Source of the DNA: Maribacter caenipelagi
GTDB lineage: Bacteria > Bacteroidota > Bacteroidia > Flavobacteriales > Flavobacteriaceae
Length of the DNA: 64,000 nucleotides
Direction of reading: 5' to 3'
Assembly (NCBI RefSeq): GCF_004364175.1
Contig: NZ_SNZW01000016.1
Coordinates: 157,133-221,132 of the forward strand
Within the stretch, counting starts at the first letter, position 1. Every line of letters begins with the position of its first letter. The notes beneath the pieces are model-generated. The model searched no databases, was not told the DNA's origin, and worked only from the letters and a program-made list of their open reading frames with translations. The translations under genes and the position numbers were made by a program. Shown piece by piece: positions 45,082-56,078 of the stretch.

Positions 45082-45450
45082 ATGGAACTAGTAAATAAAA
45101 ACGCAGTAGCTGTTCGTGAAGACCGTAATTTGTTGGTCATTACTCATTTGTCTCAATATTTAGATTTTGTAACAGGATTTGGGGGGCTCGTAGTACCGTT
45201 GGTAATTTGGTTAACGACAAAAGATTCGGTTGTTGGTATGGACGAGCACGGTAAATCGGTAATCAACTTTCAGTTAACGTTAATCTTATATCTAGTAATT
45301 GGAATTCCCGGAATCTTATTATTCGGACTCGGAATCTTATTATTAATATTTGCAGGAATTTTATCAATTGTAATGCCTGCAGTAAATGCTATAAAAGCTA
45401 GTAACGGAGAATCACCTAGCTATTTTGGAACCATACGGTTTATATCATAA
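45082..45450 (+). CDS. DUF4870 (Tic20-like) membrane protein
   Basis: The 122-residue protein has three hydrophobic helices and the DUF4870 pattern: LSQYLDFVTGFGGLVVPLVIWLTTK (here in part), then HGKSVINFQLTLILY and a final IVMPAVNAIKASNGE. Function is unknown. It is followed by a strong bidirectional terminator shared with dnaN. Confidence 0.85.
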   Translation: MELVNKNAVAVREDRNLLVITHLSQYLDFVTGFGGLVVPLVIWLTTKDSVVGMDEHGKSVINFQLTLILYLVIGIPGILLFGLGILLLIFAGILSIVMPAVNAIKASNGESPSYFGTIRFIS

Positions 45451-45467
45451 ACAGATTATAAAACAAA

Positions 45468-45495
45468 AAAGGGTCAGTTTAATAACTGACCCTTT
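45468..45495. terminator. Bidirectional terminator between the DUF4870 gene and dnaN
   Basis: AAAGGGTCAGTT and AACTGACCCTTT form a perfect 12-bp stem with a TAAT loop. An A run lies on the left and a T-rich run on the right, so both converging genes can end here. Confidence 0.85.
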
Positions 45496-45516
45496 CTAAT
45501 TTATGATTAATGAGTT

Positions 45517-46635
45517 CTAGCTGTTAAGCATAACAGGCATTACTAACATAGTTACAAATTCGCCTTCATCTAAACCATCGGTTGGGGTAAGTATACCTGC
45601 ACGATTTGGTAAGCTCATTTCTAAAGAAACTTCATCAGAACCTAAGTTGTTCAACATTTCAGTTAAGAACCTTGAGTTGAAACCAATTTGCATGTCATCA
45701 CCTTGGTAAGAACATGTTAATCTTTCTTCTGCTTTATTAGAGTAATCAAGATCTTCTGCAGAAATATTCAATTCTGCACCCGCTATTTTTAAACGTATCT
45801 GGTGTGTAGTTTTGTTAGAGAAAATAGAAACCCTTTTTACCGAACTCAAGAACTGATTCCTGGCGATAGTAAGTTTGTTCGGGTTCTCTTTTGGTATTAC
45901 CGCTTCGTAGTTAGGGTATTTACCATCTATTAATCTACAGATTAGTTCAGTTTCTTCAAAGCTGAATTTTGCATTGCTTTCATTGTATTCAATAAGTACA
46001 TCAGACTCACTACCTGCCAATATCCCTTTTAACAAAGTCAAAGGTTTTTTAGGCATAATGAACTCAGCTACTTGAGAAGCTCTTACATCTGTACGTTGGT
46101 ATTTTACCAATTTATGTGCATCTGTTGCTACAAATGTTAAGTTCTCTGGTGAGAACTGAAAGAAGACACCGCTCATTACAGGTCTTAAATCATCATTACC
46201 AGCAGCGAAAATTGTTTTGTTGATGGCTGTTGCTAAAATATCTCCTAGTAAGGTTGTAGAACTAGGGCTAGTTAATTCAACTGCTTTCGGAAATTCTGCA
46301 CCATCAGCGTATGCTAAGGCATATTTACCGTGGTTAGAACTAATTTCTACCGTATTGTTATCCTCAACAACAAAAGTTAGTGGTTGCTCAGGAAAAGTTT
46401 TTAAAGTTTCTAAAAGTAATCTTGCCGGTACAGCAATGGTACCTTCATTATCAGAATCTACTTTTATAACAGAACTCATGGTGGTTTCCAAATCGGAAGC
46501 TGACACGGTTAGTTTGTCCTTCTGCAAATCGAACAGAAAATTATCCAAAATTGGTAACGTGTTACTGTTGTTGATTACACCTCCTAATATTTGAAGTTGC
46601 TTTAGCAAATAGGTACTTGAAACTATAAATTTCAT
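45517..46635 (-). CDS. dnaN: DNA polymerase III beta subunit (sliding clamp)
   Basis: The 372-residue clamp has three similar domains, starting MKFIVSSTYLLKQLQILGGVI, with MPKKPLTLLKG mid-way and the C-terminal end LVMPVML, where the hydrophobic client pocket lies. Length and all three repeats are complete. It stands alone here, not beside dnaA or recF as in many other phyla. The 277 bp upstream (46636-46912) hold a small TTGTTGG/CCAACAA hairpin but no gene. Confidence 0.97.
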   Translation of the reverse strand: MKFIVSSTYLLKQLQILGGVINNSNTLPILDNFLFDLQKDKLTVSASDLETTMSSVIKVDSDNEGTIAVPARLLLETLKTFPEQPLTFVVEDNNTVEISSNHGKYALAYADGAEFPKAVELTSPSSTTLLGDILATAINKTIFAAGNDDLRPVMSGVFFQFSPENLTFVATDAHKLVKYQRTDVRASQVAEFIMPKKPLTLLKGILAGSESDVLIEYNESNAKFSFEETELICRLIDGKYPNYEAVIPKENPNKLTIARNQFLSSVKRVSIFSNKTTHQIRLKIAGAELNISAEDLDYSNKAEERLTCSYQGDDMQIGFNSRFLTEMLNNLGSDEVSLEMSLPNRAGILTPTDGLDEGEFVTMLVMPVMLNS

Positions 46636-46912
46636 TCTTTAAATTTTATTGATAGTAATCTTGAATTCACAAGAGAAATAGGTTTAAACTCCTTATTGTT
46701 GGCAGTTTTCGTTACCAACAAAGATATTTTAATTGCCCTTTTTAAGGAAACAAACTTATTAACAGTTTGTTGTCGGTCAAGGTAGTGTATAACACTAGGT
46801 ATTACTAACTTAAGCTTTTAATATTTGTATTTGACCATTAGTTATTAACTTTTGCTGATTTAATATCATTTAAAAATACGCTTAAATTTTCAAGAAATTG
46901 AATTTGCTATCG

Positions 46913-47743
46913 CTATTCGAAATCTACCATAATGGTATCTCGGTAATCTAGCCCTAATAGGGTAGAGGCACCGCCAACTGTGGTAAGATTACTTTTGTAG
47001 ATTGCCAATTCAATATAGTCTGATGAATTAAATATAGCCAAAAGGTCACCGGCACTTTTACGGTGGTTTTTTTCTAAGCTATAATCTATAAAATCATTAT
47101 ATGCTTTGTGAATCTTGTCTAGCTTATGATTACGTGCTATGAGGGTATAATTACGATCTTTTCGATAGGCGTCAAATAGATTTTTACGAATATTGGTAAT
47201 AACGTTACCATAGTTATCAATATAGATCACACTGCCAATAATCTTTTTACCGTCCTCTACAATTCTTGGAGCAAACTCTCTTAGGTCATTTAGTTCTGTA
47301 AACGGTTTGCCAACAATTTCTAATGTGCCACCACGAGCTATATGACAGGCAACTTGTATGAAAACATTCAACACAGGGAATGAGTTTGCAATAGAGTCCG
47401 GTAAATTTATTTCAAAAACTTTTTCCGGAGTCATTTCAGAGGTAATGAGCCCAATGACACCGGTATTTGCGCTAATAAAGTAATGTCCGTTAACAAGGGC
47501 TACAATATGCTTGTTGTCTGGCGTCTCTTCAGAATCTACACCTACAATATGTATCGTCCCTTTTGGGAAGCTTTTATAAGAGTTGGAAAGTATGTATGCA
47601 CACTCATGAATGTTGAACGGCATGATGTCATGCGAAATATCAACAATTTTGGCATCGGGCAGTTCTGTATATATAGAGCCTTTCAATACAGCTACAAAGT
47701 GATCTTTTAATCCGAAATCTGTTGTTAGGGTAATTATTGCCAT
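46913..47743 (-). CDS. SAM hydroxide adenosyltransferase/hydrolase (DUF62 family)
   Basis: The 276-residue protein belongs to the SAM-dependent chlorinase/fluorinase fold family. It starts ITLTTDFGLKDHFVAVLKG and has IVDISHDIMPFNIHECAYIL, TIHIVGVDSE and IDNYGNVITNI. Members of the common type split SAM into adenosine and methionine using hydroxide. It is divergent from phoH and monocistronic here. Confidence 0.9.
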   Translation of the reverse strand: MAIITLTTDFGLKDHFVAVLKGSIYTELPDAKIVDISHDIMPFNIHECAYILSNSYKSFPKGTIHIVGVDSEETPDNKHIVALVNGHYFISANTGVIGLITSEMTPEKVFEINLPDSIANSFPVLNVFIQVACHIARGGTLEIVGKPFTELNDLREFAPRIVEDGKKIIGSVIYIDNYGNVITNIRKNLFDAYRKDRNYTLIARNHKLDKIHKAYNDFIDYSLEKNHRKSAGDLLAIFNSSDYIELAIYKSNLTTVGGASTLLGLDYRDTIMVDFE

Positions 47744-47789
47744 ACAGCAATGTTGATATGTTTTTGGTTAGTCGAACTTAAAATTTGCT

Positions 47790-47797
47790 TAAATTTG
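47790..47797 (+). promoter_or_regulatory. Candidate -7 element for phoH (TAAATTTG)
   Basis: The octamer matches TAnnTTTG and would give a leader of about 70 nt before the TTG start at 47873. A second near-match (TAAAATTTG) precedes it by ten bases. Confidence 0.45.
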
Positions 47798-47872
47798 ATA
47801 TACAAAACTAAACAAAAAACAGCGATTAGAAACTAATCTACGCTAACTATAAATCATTATAAAACCGACTGT

Positions 47873-48826
47873 TTGAACGAGATAATTCTAGAACTTACCG
47901 AAATTAGCCCGAGAGAGTTTTTTGGCCAGCAAAATGAACATATTGATTTATTAAAAAAGTACTTTCCGAAATTGAAAATTGTTGCCCGTGGCAATAAGAT
48001 CAAAGTCTTTGGAGATGAAGAACTACTGGAAGAGTTTGAGAGGCGTTTTGATATGTTGACCCAGCATTTCATTAAATACAACAAATTAGATGAAAACAGC
48101 ATAGAGAGAGTTTTGACAAGTTCTGAAGATGATGAGTTGAAATCATCGAAGAATAGCGGAGAAACCTTGGTTCATGGTGTAAGCGGGCGGTTGATAAAAG
48201 CTCAGACTGCCAATCAACGTAGATTAGTTGATGCCTCTAAAAAGAACGATATGGTTTTTGCTATCGGTCCTGCTGGTACGGGTAAAACCTATACTGGAGT
48301 TGCTCTTGCGGTAAAGGCTTTAAAAGAGAAGCAGGTAAAGAAAATTATTTTAACGAGACCAGCCGTTGAAGCAGGTGAGAACCTAGGTTTTTTGCCTGGG
48401 GATTTAAAAGAGAAACTGGATCCTTATATGCAGCCATTGTATGATGCGCTTAGAGATATGATCCCTGCAGAGAAATTGGTACATTATATTGAAAACGGTA
48501 CCATACAAATTGCCCCTATGGCATTTATGCGCGGTAGAACTTTAGATAATGCCTTCGTGATTTTAGATGAAGCTCAGAATACTACGCATGCACAAATGAA
48601 AATGTTTCTAACTAGAATGGGTAGAAATGCAAGGTTTCTAATCACCGGAGATCCCGGACAAATAGATTTGCCTAGAAGAACAATTTCAGGTCTAAAGGAG
48701 GCTTTGCTAATTTTGCAAAACGTACCGGGTATAGAAGTCATTTACCTAGATGATAAAGATGTTATTCGTCATAAACTTGTGAAAAAGGTAATTGAAGCTT
48801 ATAAAACTATAGAACACCACAATTAA
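47873..48826 (+). CDS. PhoH-like ATPase
   Basis: The 317-residue protein has an N-terminal KH-like region (about 1-90) and a PhoH ATPase domain: Walker A GPAGTGKTYTG, ILTRPAVEAGENLGFLPGD, Walker B FVILDEAQNTT and ITGDPGQIDLP. Translation starts at TTG 47873 (MNEIILELTEISPREFFG), since the first ATG lies deep in the conserved part. PhoH proteins are linked to RNA metabolism, often with YbeY, which is not adjacent here. It is followed 8 bp later by purC. Confidence 0.9.
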   Translation: MNEIILELTEISPREFFGQQNEHIDLLKKYFPKLKIVARGNKIKVFGDEELLEEFERRFDMLTQHFIKYNKLDENSIERVLTSSEDDELKSSKNSGETLVHGVSGRLIKAQTANQRRLVDASKKNDMVFAIGPAGTGKTYTGVALAVKALKEKQVKKIILTRPAVEAGENLGFLPGDLKEKLDPYMQPLYDALRDMIPAEKLVHYIENGTIQIAPMAFMRGRTLDNAFVILDEAQNTTHAQMKMFLTRMGRNARFLITGDPGQIDLPRRTISGLKEALLILQNVPGIEVIYLDDKDVIRHKLVKKVIEAYKTIEHHN

Positions 48827-48833
48827 AATATAG

Positions 48834-49790
48834 ATGTCAAATAATACTATTTACGAAACAGAATTCAATTTTCCAGGTCAGAAGAATGTCTATAAAGGCA
48901 AAGTTAGATCTGTATATACTCTAGAAAATGATATGTTGGTCATGGTGGCGACTGATAGGTTGTCAGCTTTTGATGTGGTGATGCCAAAAGGTATACCTTA
49001 CAAAGGGCAGATTCTAAATCAGATTGCGACCCAAATGATGGCCTCTACAGAAGATATTGTTCCGAATTGGTTAACTGCTACGCCCGATCCTAATGTAGCT
49101 GTTGGTGTAGCTTGCGAACCATTCAAAATTGAAATGGTTATACGTGGGTATTTATCTGGTCATGCTGCTAGAGAATATAAATTAGGTAAAAGAATACTTT
49201 GTGGTGTTGCAATGCCCGACGGAATGAAGGAGAATGATAAATTCCCTAGTCCGATCATAACCCCTGCAACCAAAGCTGAAATGGGTGATCATGATGAGGA
49301 TATTTCTAAAGAAGATATTTTAAGTAAAGGAATAGTTTCTGCCGATGATTATGCTGTTTTAGAAAAGTACACTTACGCACTTTTTCAAAGAGGAACAGAA
49401 ATCGCTGCCGACAGAGGATTGATTTTAGTGGATACTAAATATGAATTCGGAAAAACAAAAGAGGGTAAAATCGTTCTAATTGACGAAATACACACACCTG
49501 ATTCTTCCAGATATTTTTATTCTGACGGATATAAGCAGAGACAGGATGCTAACGAACCTCAAAAGCAACTTTCTAAAGAGTTTGTTAGGCAGTGGTTGAT
49601 CGCTAATGACTTTCAGGGTTTAGAAGGTCAGACGGTTCCAGAAATGACTGATGAGTATATAGAATCGGTTTCTGAGCGCTATATTGAACTTTACGAGCAT
49701 ATAACTGGTGAGCCATTTGTAAAGGCTGATACTACTCATATTAATGATCGCATTAATAGAAATGTTTTGAATTATTTAGAAAGTCTTTAA
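48834..49790 (+). CDS. purC: Phosphoribosylaminoimidazole-succinocarboxamide synthase
   Basis: The 318-residue SAICAR synthase of the longer type has [27 protein letters not shown] (in part), [27 protein letters not shown] and LVDTKYEFG, then [10 protein letters not shown]. It ligates aspartate to CAIR in purine synthesis. It is co-directional with phoH and converges on the exonuclease gene with only two bases between stops. Confidence 0.96.
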   Translation: MSNNTIYETEFNFPGQKNVYKGKVRSVYTLENDMLVMVATDRLSAFDVVMPKGIPYKGQILNQIATQMMASTEDIVPNWLTATPDPNVAVGVACEPFKIEMVIRGYLSGHAAREYKLGKRILCGVAMPDGMKENDKFPSPIITPATKAEMGDHDEDISKEDILSKGIVSADDYAVLEKYTYALFQRGTEIAADRGLILVDTKYEFGKTKEGKIVLIDEIHTPDSSRYFYSDGYKQRQDANEPQKQLSKEFVRQWLIANDFQGLEGQTVPEMTDEYIESVSERYIELYEHITGEPFVKADTTHINDRINRNVLNYLESL

Positions 49791-49792
49791 GG

Positions 49793-50449
49793 CTATCTAA
49801 GTAAATATTTAAGTGAGAAATCTTTCTTTTCTTTTAAGCGAGAAATGATTTTTAAAAAGGCGACTGCTGTAATGTAGGCGTCGCCTAATGCTGTATGCCT
49901 ATCTTTTCTTGAGATAGAAAATTTTTCGGCGAGTTCATCTAATGTATAATTAGATTTTGGTTGCACTAAGTAAGATTTAATAAGCGTTTTTTTATAGATA
50001 ACGCCTGTATCTAATACCGTGTTTTTTAGTTTCGATAGACCATTTCTTTCCAAAGCGGTATTGAGCATTCCCATATCAAAACCGGCGTGATGTGCTACTA
50101 TGATAGCATTGCCTACATACTCAAGAAATTTCTCCAGTGCTAAAACTTCACTAATACATTCTCGTTGCCCATTCTTCAACAGTCCATGTACATGAACAGT
50201 TTCTTTATTGAATTTTTCTTGCTCTAAATAGATATCGAAAACTTCTTGTACTGAAATAGTTTCTTTCTTGATTTTTACAGCGCCAATTGACAGTATACGA
50301 TCATCTTCAAAACTGAAGCCTGTAGTTTCTGTATCTAATACTACAAATACTAAATCAGAAAAGTTTTTACTGGTTGACTCTTTAAAAAGGTCGGCATATC
50401 TTATCCAGTAATCGGGTAAGTTTTTAGGTGTTCTATTGAATAATCCCAT
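49793..50449 (-). CDS. DnaQ-type 3'-5' exonuclease
   Basis: The 218-residue DEDDh exonuclease has ExoI VVLDTETTGFSFEDD, ExoII HHAGFDMGML and ExoIII HTALGDAYITA. Such proteins proofread DNA or trim nucleic acid ends. Its ATG shares one base with the stop of the upstream DUF294 gene (TAATG), so the two are translationally coupled. The pairing suggests a joint task, so far undefined. Confidence 0.9.
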   Translation of the reverse strand: MGLFNRTPKNLPDYWIRYADLFKESTSKNFSDLVFVVLDTETTGFSFEDDRILSIGAVKIKKETISVQEVFDIYLEQEKFNKETVHVHGLLKNGQRECISEVLALEKFLEYVGNAIIVAHHAGFDMGMLNTALERNGLSKLKNTVLDTGVIYKKTLIKSYLVQPKSNYTLDELAEKFSISRKDRHTALGDAYITAVAFLKIISRLKEKKDFSLKYLLR

Positions 50450-52374
50450 TATCCTAAAATATTAGTGACCTTAAAGCGAAGTGTTATCAATTCTTGAATT
50501 TCCTTAATGGCTTTAAAGGTGCGCTTTAATTTCATTTTTTCTTGTTTAGTCAATTGTTCCAGTTCAATAAATCTACCAGAATCATGATTAGCCAAACCTT
50601 GTCGCGTTCTAAATTTCAATAATGCCTTGGTGGCATAAGAGCAAGCCAAGTATAACTCTTGATTATTGGGTTCAAGTTCTGCTAATTTCTCATAACGTTC
50701 CCAAGTGTTGCTAATCGCCTTTACAGAATGCGATAAAATTAAGACACGAGCAGCATCAATCAACGGTCTTAATGCCCTACTTTTTAGGTCGAAGAAATCT
50801 TTGTGTTGCCCATCTTGTTCTACTACAAATTGTCTAAAGAATCCTGTTGGTGACGGACTCTGTAATGCTCCTTTTGCCAAATGCACTAAGAAAATAGGGT
50901 ATTTCTCAACGGTTCTAAATATATGGTCAGACATACTATCTAACAACCTGCGTTCGCCATAAGCTAAGCTGTAATCGAAAAATATGGAGGACATTAATAC
51001 CTCGTTCGGTCCGGGGTTGCCGATCCAGTACGATAGTTTGCTTTTCCATTCTTGCAGGCTTAAGCACCATTGTGGGTTAGAAGCCATCATATCTGCGGGG
51101 CAATATTCGTATCCTATCGTATTTAGTCCTTTGGTAATAAGTTTTGAAAGTTCAAGAAAGTAAGTGGTGGTCTTTGGTAAATCTTCTTCTGGTACATCTT
51201 CAAATACCAGGGCATTATCTTGGTCGGTATGCAAGAGCTGCTCACTTCTACCTTGGCTTCCTAAAGCCAACCAGGCAAATTTTACTGGTGGTGGTGCATC
51301 CATTTTAGCAATAGAAATTTCCACTACCTGTTTAATGCAAGTATCATTCAGTTCAGCAATAATCTTAGCAATTAATCCTAAAGGAATATTTTGTTCTAAA
51401 TATCCAGATAACAGCACCATCACACTTTTTCTAATCTGTTTTATTTTTTTAATACGAGAGGTACGTTTAATCGCTTTTACTAAAACGGCAGGGTTATCGC
51501 CCAAGGAGACCATTACGTCATGCTTAGATAAAATACCTAATGCAGAAGAATTTGGCGTACCGTCTTCAGTAATAATTAAATGGCTGATGTTACTTTTCAT
51601 CATGGCCATTTGTGCCTGGGTAATGGTAAGGTTCTTTGGGTAAGTGATGACGGGAGTTGTCATTATTGATTTCACTGAAGCGGTGATTGGTTGCTCGCCA
51701 GATATCACTTTATTTCTAAAATCTTTATCAGTTATTATACCTACAGGTAAATCTTTGCTTGTCACTAGAATAGAACCAATTTTCTTTTTAGACATTATAT
51801 CAGCGGCCTTCTTTATAGTGGTTCTTGTAGAACAGGTCACTAATTTTTTTGAATAGCTGGCTAGTTGTAAATCTGGTAGTACCACCTCTTTATTAACTTC
51901 TTCTTCCTCTTCACCTTCGTTGTCAAAGAGCTGCCCTTTTTGGCTTTTGGCATACGGATTTCGGGTATTGGAGGCAAAACTCTCCATCAGAAAAATAGTT
52001 ACTTGTTCGTTCTTCTTTGCAATAGGTTTAAAAATGTCGATTGGAATGCCGTAGAGAATACACTCTTCATGAGCTCTAGCTTCAAGCTTATAATTTTCAT
52101 TGGCAAAAAGTGGTCGTAGTCCAAATATGTCACCTTCATCGCAATAGTCAAGAATATTTGAAGTAGAGGGATTATTCAATGTTACAGCGCCCTTATGAAC
52201 CAAATAAAAATGTGAATGCTGAGGTTCGTCTACGTTGAAAATAATACTATTTTTTTCTTTGTAAACGATAAGTACTTGCTCAGCTAACTGGAATAATGAT
52301 TTGCTATCAAGAACATTAAAAGGAGGGTAGTGTTTTATAAAGTCGGCTACCCTTTCTGAAATCAGGTTTTTCAT
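50449..52374 (-). CDS. cNMP-binding/CBS-pair/DUF294 nucleotidyltransferase-like protein
   Basis: The 641 residues hold a cyclic-nucleotide-binding domain (about 10-135), two CBS motifs (about 175-305), a DUF294 nucleotidyltransferase-like core with GSQGRSEQLLHTDQDNALVF near residue 370, and a C-terminal DUF294_C domain (about 480-620). The GS-x2-R-x-E and D-x-D residues needed for nucleotidyl transfer are present. Ligands are likely a cyclic and an adenine nucleotide. It is coupled to the DnaQ-type exonuclease. No transporter is adjacent, unlike several proteobacterial relatives. Confidence 0.85.
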   Translation of the reverse strand: MKNLISERVADFIKHYPPFNVLDSKSLFQLAEQVLIVYKEKNSIIFNVDEPQHSHFYLVHKGAVTLNNPSTSNILDYCDEGDIFGLRPLFANENYKLEARAHEECILYGIPIDIFKPIAKKNEQVTIFLMESFASNTRNPYAKSQKGQLFDNEGEEEEEVNKEVVLPDLQLASYSKKLVTCSTRTTIKKAADIMSKKKIGSILVTSKDLPVGIITDKDFRNKVISGEQPITASVKSIMTTPVITYPKNLTITQAQMAMMKSNISHLIITEDGTPNSSALGILSKHDVMVSLGDNPAVLVKAIKRTSRIKKIKQIRKSVMVLLSGYLEQNIPLGLIAKIIAELNDTCIKQVVEISIAKMDAPPPVKFAWLALGSQGRSEQLLHTDQDNALVFEDVPEEDLPKTTTYFLELSKLITKGLNTIGYEYCPADMMASNPQWCLSLQEWKSKLSYWIGNPGPNEVLMSSIFFDYSLAYGERRLLDSMSDHIFRTVEKYPIFLVHLAKGALQSPSPTGFFRQFVVEQDGQHKDFFDLKSRALRPLIDAARVLILSHSVKAISNTWERYEKLAELEPNNQELYLACSYATKALLKFRTRQGLANHDSGRFIELEQLTKQEKMKLKRTFKAIKEIQELITLRFKVTNILG

Positions 52375-52463
52375 AAATTAAAGTTAGCGGAATATACGCG
52401 TATAACAAAGGGTACTTCATTTATACAACTACAAATGAAAAGAAACTTCGTTTTGAAACAGAT

Positions 52464-53894
52464 TTAACAATCACTCAAGAAAACACCAACCGCTAATCCG
52501 CCTTCAGAGGTTTCCTTATATTTAGAACTCATGTCTTTTGCAGTTTCCCACATGGTCTGTACCACCTTGTCCAATGGTACTTTTGCTGCTGATGGGTCAG
52601 AGCCCAATGCAAGTTCAGCGGCATTAATAGCTTTTATGGCACCCATAGAGTTTCGTTCTATACAAGGTATCTGTACCAGTCCGCCAATGGGGTCACAGGT
52701 AAGTCCCAAATGATGTTCCATGGCAATTTCTGCCGCCATAAGTACCTGTTCAGGTGTGCCACCTAATAGTTCTGTAAGTGCACCGGCGGCCATAGCCGAC
52801 GATACGCCTATTTCTGCTTGGCAGCCACCCATAGCGGCCGATATGGTAGCTCCTTTTTTAAAGATGCTTCCTATTTCGCCTGCAACCAATAAAAATTGTT
52901 TTACATGCTCAAAATTACCTGCATGGTTTTCAATAACCATATAATACATTAATACAGCAGGTATAACGCCAGCACTACCATTTGTAGGTGCAGTAACAAC
53001 TCTACCTAAAGATGCATTTACCTCATTTACGCTTAAAGCAAAACAACTTACCCATTGCAATATTTGACGAAATTTCACTTCTGTCTGTCGAATGGTCTGT
53101 AGCCATTCTTGGGGTGTGGAGTAGGGCAGCTCACTTTTGAGCTTGTTGTGCATTTCAAAAGCCCGACGTTTTACATTTAATCCGCCAGGTAACGTGCCTT
53201 CTGTATGGCATCCGGTATACATGCATTCTAACATGGTAGACCAAATGCGATTTAATTCATAATCTATTTTCTCATCGTCTCGTAAGGATCTTTCATTTTG
53301 TAATACCAGTTCAGATATTTTAAAACCTTCCTTATTACAAAAATCCAGAAGCTCGGTTCCTTTCTGTACAGGAAAAGGAAACTTATTGAACATGTCAACT
53401 TTGCGTTTGGCATTTTTTCGTTCTTCGCTAATGACGAATCCGCCACCGATGGAATAATAGGTTTTCGATATTTTTCTGCCAGATTTCAATTTCGCCTGAA
53501 ACTTTAATCCGTTTGCATGAAAAGGAAGAAATTTTCTGTTGAAAATAATATGTTTGTTTGGGTCGAAGTTGATGCTGTATTTACCATCTAAAAGTAATAT
53601 ATGCTCCTTTTTGATTTTATTAATTAAAGGGTCAATAGTATCAATTGGCACTGATTCTGGATCGGCACCCAATAGACCTAGCATAACGGCATAATCAGTG
53701 GCATGCCCTTTACCTGTTAGAGATAGCGAGCCATATAAGTGTACTTCTACTTCTTCAACTTTTTCAAGATTGTCTTTAGAGTTTAATCGAGCCAACCACC
53801 TTTCGGCAGCGCGCCACGGACCAAGGGTGTGGGAACTTGAAGGACCAACGCCAATTTTTAGCATATCGAAAATGCTTATACTCTCTATTTCCAA
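52464..53894 (-). CDS. sdaA: L-serine ammonia-lyase, iron-sulfur type
   Basis: The 476-residue one-chain L-serine deaminase has a beta domain ([21 protein letters not shown]) and an alpha domain with [14 protein letters not shown]. The 4Fe-4S ligand cysteines lie in [17 protein letters not shown] and QIPCIERN. The chain ends exactly in ...FLSDC; in the Legionella enzyme a near-terminal Cys reaches into the active site as the fourth iron ligand. It converts serine to pyruvate and ammonia. It is monocistronic. Confidence 0.96.
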   Translation of the reverse strand: MEIESISIFDMLKIGVGPSSSHTLGPWRAAERWLARLNSKDNLEKVEEVEVHLYGSLSLTGKGHATDYAVMLGLLGADPESVPIDTIDPLINKIKKEHILLLDGKYSINFDPNKHIIFNRKFLPFHANGLKFQAKLKSGRKISKTYYSIGGGFVISEERKNAKRKVDMFNKFPFPVQKGTELLDFCNKEGFKISELVLQNERSLRDDEKIDYELNRIWSTMLECMYTGCHTEGTLPGGLNVKRRAFEMHNKLKSELPYSTPQEWLQTIRQTEVKFRQILQWVSCFALSVNEVNASLGRVVTAPTNGSAGVIPAVLMYYMVIENHAGNFEHVKQFLLVAGEIGSIFKKGATISAAMGGCQAEIGVSSAMAAGALTELLGGTPEQVLMAAEIAMEHHLGLTCDPIGGLVQIPCIERNSMGAIKAINAAELALGSDPSAAKVPLDKVVQTMWETAKDMSSKYKETSEGGLAVGVFLSDC

Positions 53895-54074
53895 ATCGAT
53901 CTTATTTTAAGGCTAAGGTACAATGTTTCATAGACCTATTAACTATACTAAAATGGCATAATTTTCATCATTAAATGACGATTAATGACATCATGTCAGT
54001 TTTTCTTGCTTGGCATATTGTTTGTCATTTACAAAACGATTGTAAAATAAAGCACTTAATTTAAAACATATAAA

Positions 54075-55976
54075 ATGAGTAAGATTATAGGAATAGATTT
54101 GGGTACTACCAACTCCTGTGTTTCCGTAATGGAAGGTAATGAGCCAGTAGTAATTCCGAATGCAGAAGGAAAAAGAACAACACCATCTGTTATCGCCTTT
54201 GTTGAAGGTGGTGAAATTAAAGTTGGTGACCCAGCTAAAAGACAAGCAGTAACAAACCCTACCAAAACCATTTATTCTATTAAAAGGTTTATGGGTAACA
54301 AATACTCAGAGTCTAGTAAAGAGGCTGGTAGAGTACCTTATAAAGTAGTAAAAGGTGATAATGATACACCAAGAGTTGATATAGACGGTCGTTTATATTC
54401 TCCACAAGAATTATCTGCAATGATTCTTCAGAAAATGAAGAAAACTGCAGAAGATTATTTAGGTCAAGAAGTTACTCGTGCGGTAATTACTGTACCTGCA
54501 TACTTTAATGATGCGCAAAGACAAGCTACGAAAGAAGCTGGTGAAATTGCAGGTTTAACTGTAGAGCGTATTATCAACGAACCAACCGCTGCTTCTTTAG
54601 CTTACGGTATGGACAAAAAAGATACAGAACAAAAAATAGTTGTTTTTGATTTTGGTGGTGGTACGCATGATGTATCTATCTTAGAATTAGGAGATGGTGT
54701 TTTTGAAGTATTGGCTACTGATGGTGATACTCACTTAGGTGGTGATGATGTTGATCAAAAAATTATCGATTGGTTAGCCGATGAGTTCAAGTCTGAAGAA
54801 GATATGGACCTTAGAAAAGATGCGATGGCTTTACAACGTTTACGTGAAGCTGCTGAAAAAGCTAAGATTGAATTATCGTCTTCTGCACAAACGGAAATCA
54901 ACTTACCATACGTTACAGCTACTGCTTCAGGACCTAAGCACTTAGTAAGAACATTGACTAGATCAAAGTTCGAGCAATTAATTGCCGACTTGGTAAAAAG
55001 AACGATTGAGCCATGTGAGACTGCTATGAAAGCAGCGGGACTTTCTAAAAGCGATATCGATGAAATTATATTAGTTGGTGGTTCTACTAGAATACCTGCA
55101 GTACAAGAAGCTGTTGAGAAGTTTTTCGGTAAAAAGCCTTCTAAAGGTGTAAACCCAGATGAGGTTGTTGCAATTGGTGCAGCGATACAAGGTGGTGTTT
55201 TAACTGGTGATGTAAAAGATGTATTGTTATTAGATGTTACCCCGCTTTCATTAGGTATTGAAACTATGGGTAGTGTAATGACTAAGTTAATTGAGTCTAA
55301 CACAACAATACCAACTAAAAAGTCTCAGGTATTCTCTACTGCTGCTGATAACCAACCGTCGGTTGAAATTCACGTATTGCAAGGAGAAAGACCAATGGCA
55401 AACGATAACAAAACGATCGGTAGATTCCATTTAGATGGTATTCCACCAGCGAAGAGAGGTACTCCTCAAATCGAAGTAACTTTTGATATTGATGCTAACG
55501 GTATTATTAAAGTATCTGCAACTGATAAGGCTACGAACAAAACTCAGGATATTCGTATTGAAGCTTCTTCTGGTTTAACTGAAGAAGAAATCAAAAAGAT
55601 GAAAGCTGAAGCTGAAGCAAATGCTGAATCTGATAAAAAAGCGAAAGAAACTGCAGACAAGTTGAATGAAGCTGACGGAATGATCTTCCAAACTGAATCT
55701 CAACTTACTGAATTTGGAGATAAATTATCTGATGACAAGAAAAAACCAATTGAAGATGCTTTGGCTGAATTAAAAGCTGCATATGAAACTAAAGATTTGG
55801 CTGTTATTACACCGGCTTTAGATAAAATCAATGAAGCTTGGAAAGTTGCATCTGAAGAAATGTACAAGGCGCAAGCTGATGCACAAGGTGGTGCTGCTCA
55901 AGGTGAGCCAACTGCTGATGGCGGTGCTTCTGAAGGTGATAACGTTGAAGACGTTGATTTCGAAGAGGTTAAATAA
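54075..55976 (+). CDS. dnaK: Chaperone DnaK (Hsp70)
   Basis: The 633-residue Hsp70 has [45 protein letters not shown], the linker [16 protein letters not shown] and a C-terminal EEVK tail. The lid is Ala/Asp/Glu-rich. It is transcribed alone. A strong hairpin terminator follows at 55997. No dnaJ or grpE is adjacent. Confidence 0.98.
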   Translation: MSKIIGIDLGTTNSCVSVMEGNEPVVIPNAEGKRTTPSVIAFVEGGEIKVGDPAKRQAVTNPTKTIYSIKRFMGNKYSESSKEAGRVPYKVVKGDNDTPRVDIDGRLYSPQELSAMILQKMKKTAEDYLGQEVTRAVITVPAYFNDAQRQATKEAGEIAGLTVERIINEPTAASLAYGMDKKDTEQKIVVFDFGGGTHDVSILELGDGVFEVLATDGDTHLGGDDVDQKIIDWLADEFKSEEDMDLRKDAMALQRLREAAEKAKIELSSSAQTEINLPYVTATASGPKHLVRTLTRSKFEQLIADLVKRTIEPCETAMKAAGLSKSDIDEIILVGGSTRIPAVQEAVEKFFGKKPSKGVNPDEVVAIGAAIQGGVLTGDVKDVLLLDVTPLSLGIETMGSVMTKLIESNTTIPTKKSQVFSTAADNQPSVEIHVLQGERPMANDNKTIGRFHLDGIPPAKRGTPQIEVTFDIDANGIIKVSATDKATNKTQDIRIEASSGLTEEEIKKMKAEAEANAESDKKAKETADKLNEADGMIFQTESQLTEFGDKLSDDKKKPIEDALAELKAAYETKDLAVITPALDKINEAWKVASEEMYKAQADAQGGAAQGEPTADGGASEGDNVEDVDFEEVK

Positions 55977-55996
55977 TATAACTTTTAGTTATTATA

Positions 55997-56026
55997 AAAA
56001 AGGGACGGTATATACCGTCCCTTTTT
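55997..56026 (+). terminator. dnaK terminator, 30-bp perfect palindrome
   Basis: AAAAAGGGACGGTAT pairs with ATACCGTCCCTTTTT without a loop base, and a T run follows. It lies 20 bp after the dnaK stop. Confidence 0.88.
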
Positions 56027-56078
56027 ACTTTTACATCATATTTTTTTAAGCTTAGCTTTAATAAAGTAATTTTACATT

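Noticed and set aside
54001-54030. Promoter-like TATTGTTTG before dnaK
   Set aside because: It has three instead of two bases between TA and TTTG, and no -33 box at normal spacing, so I did not call it.
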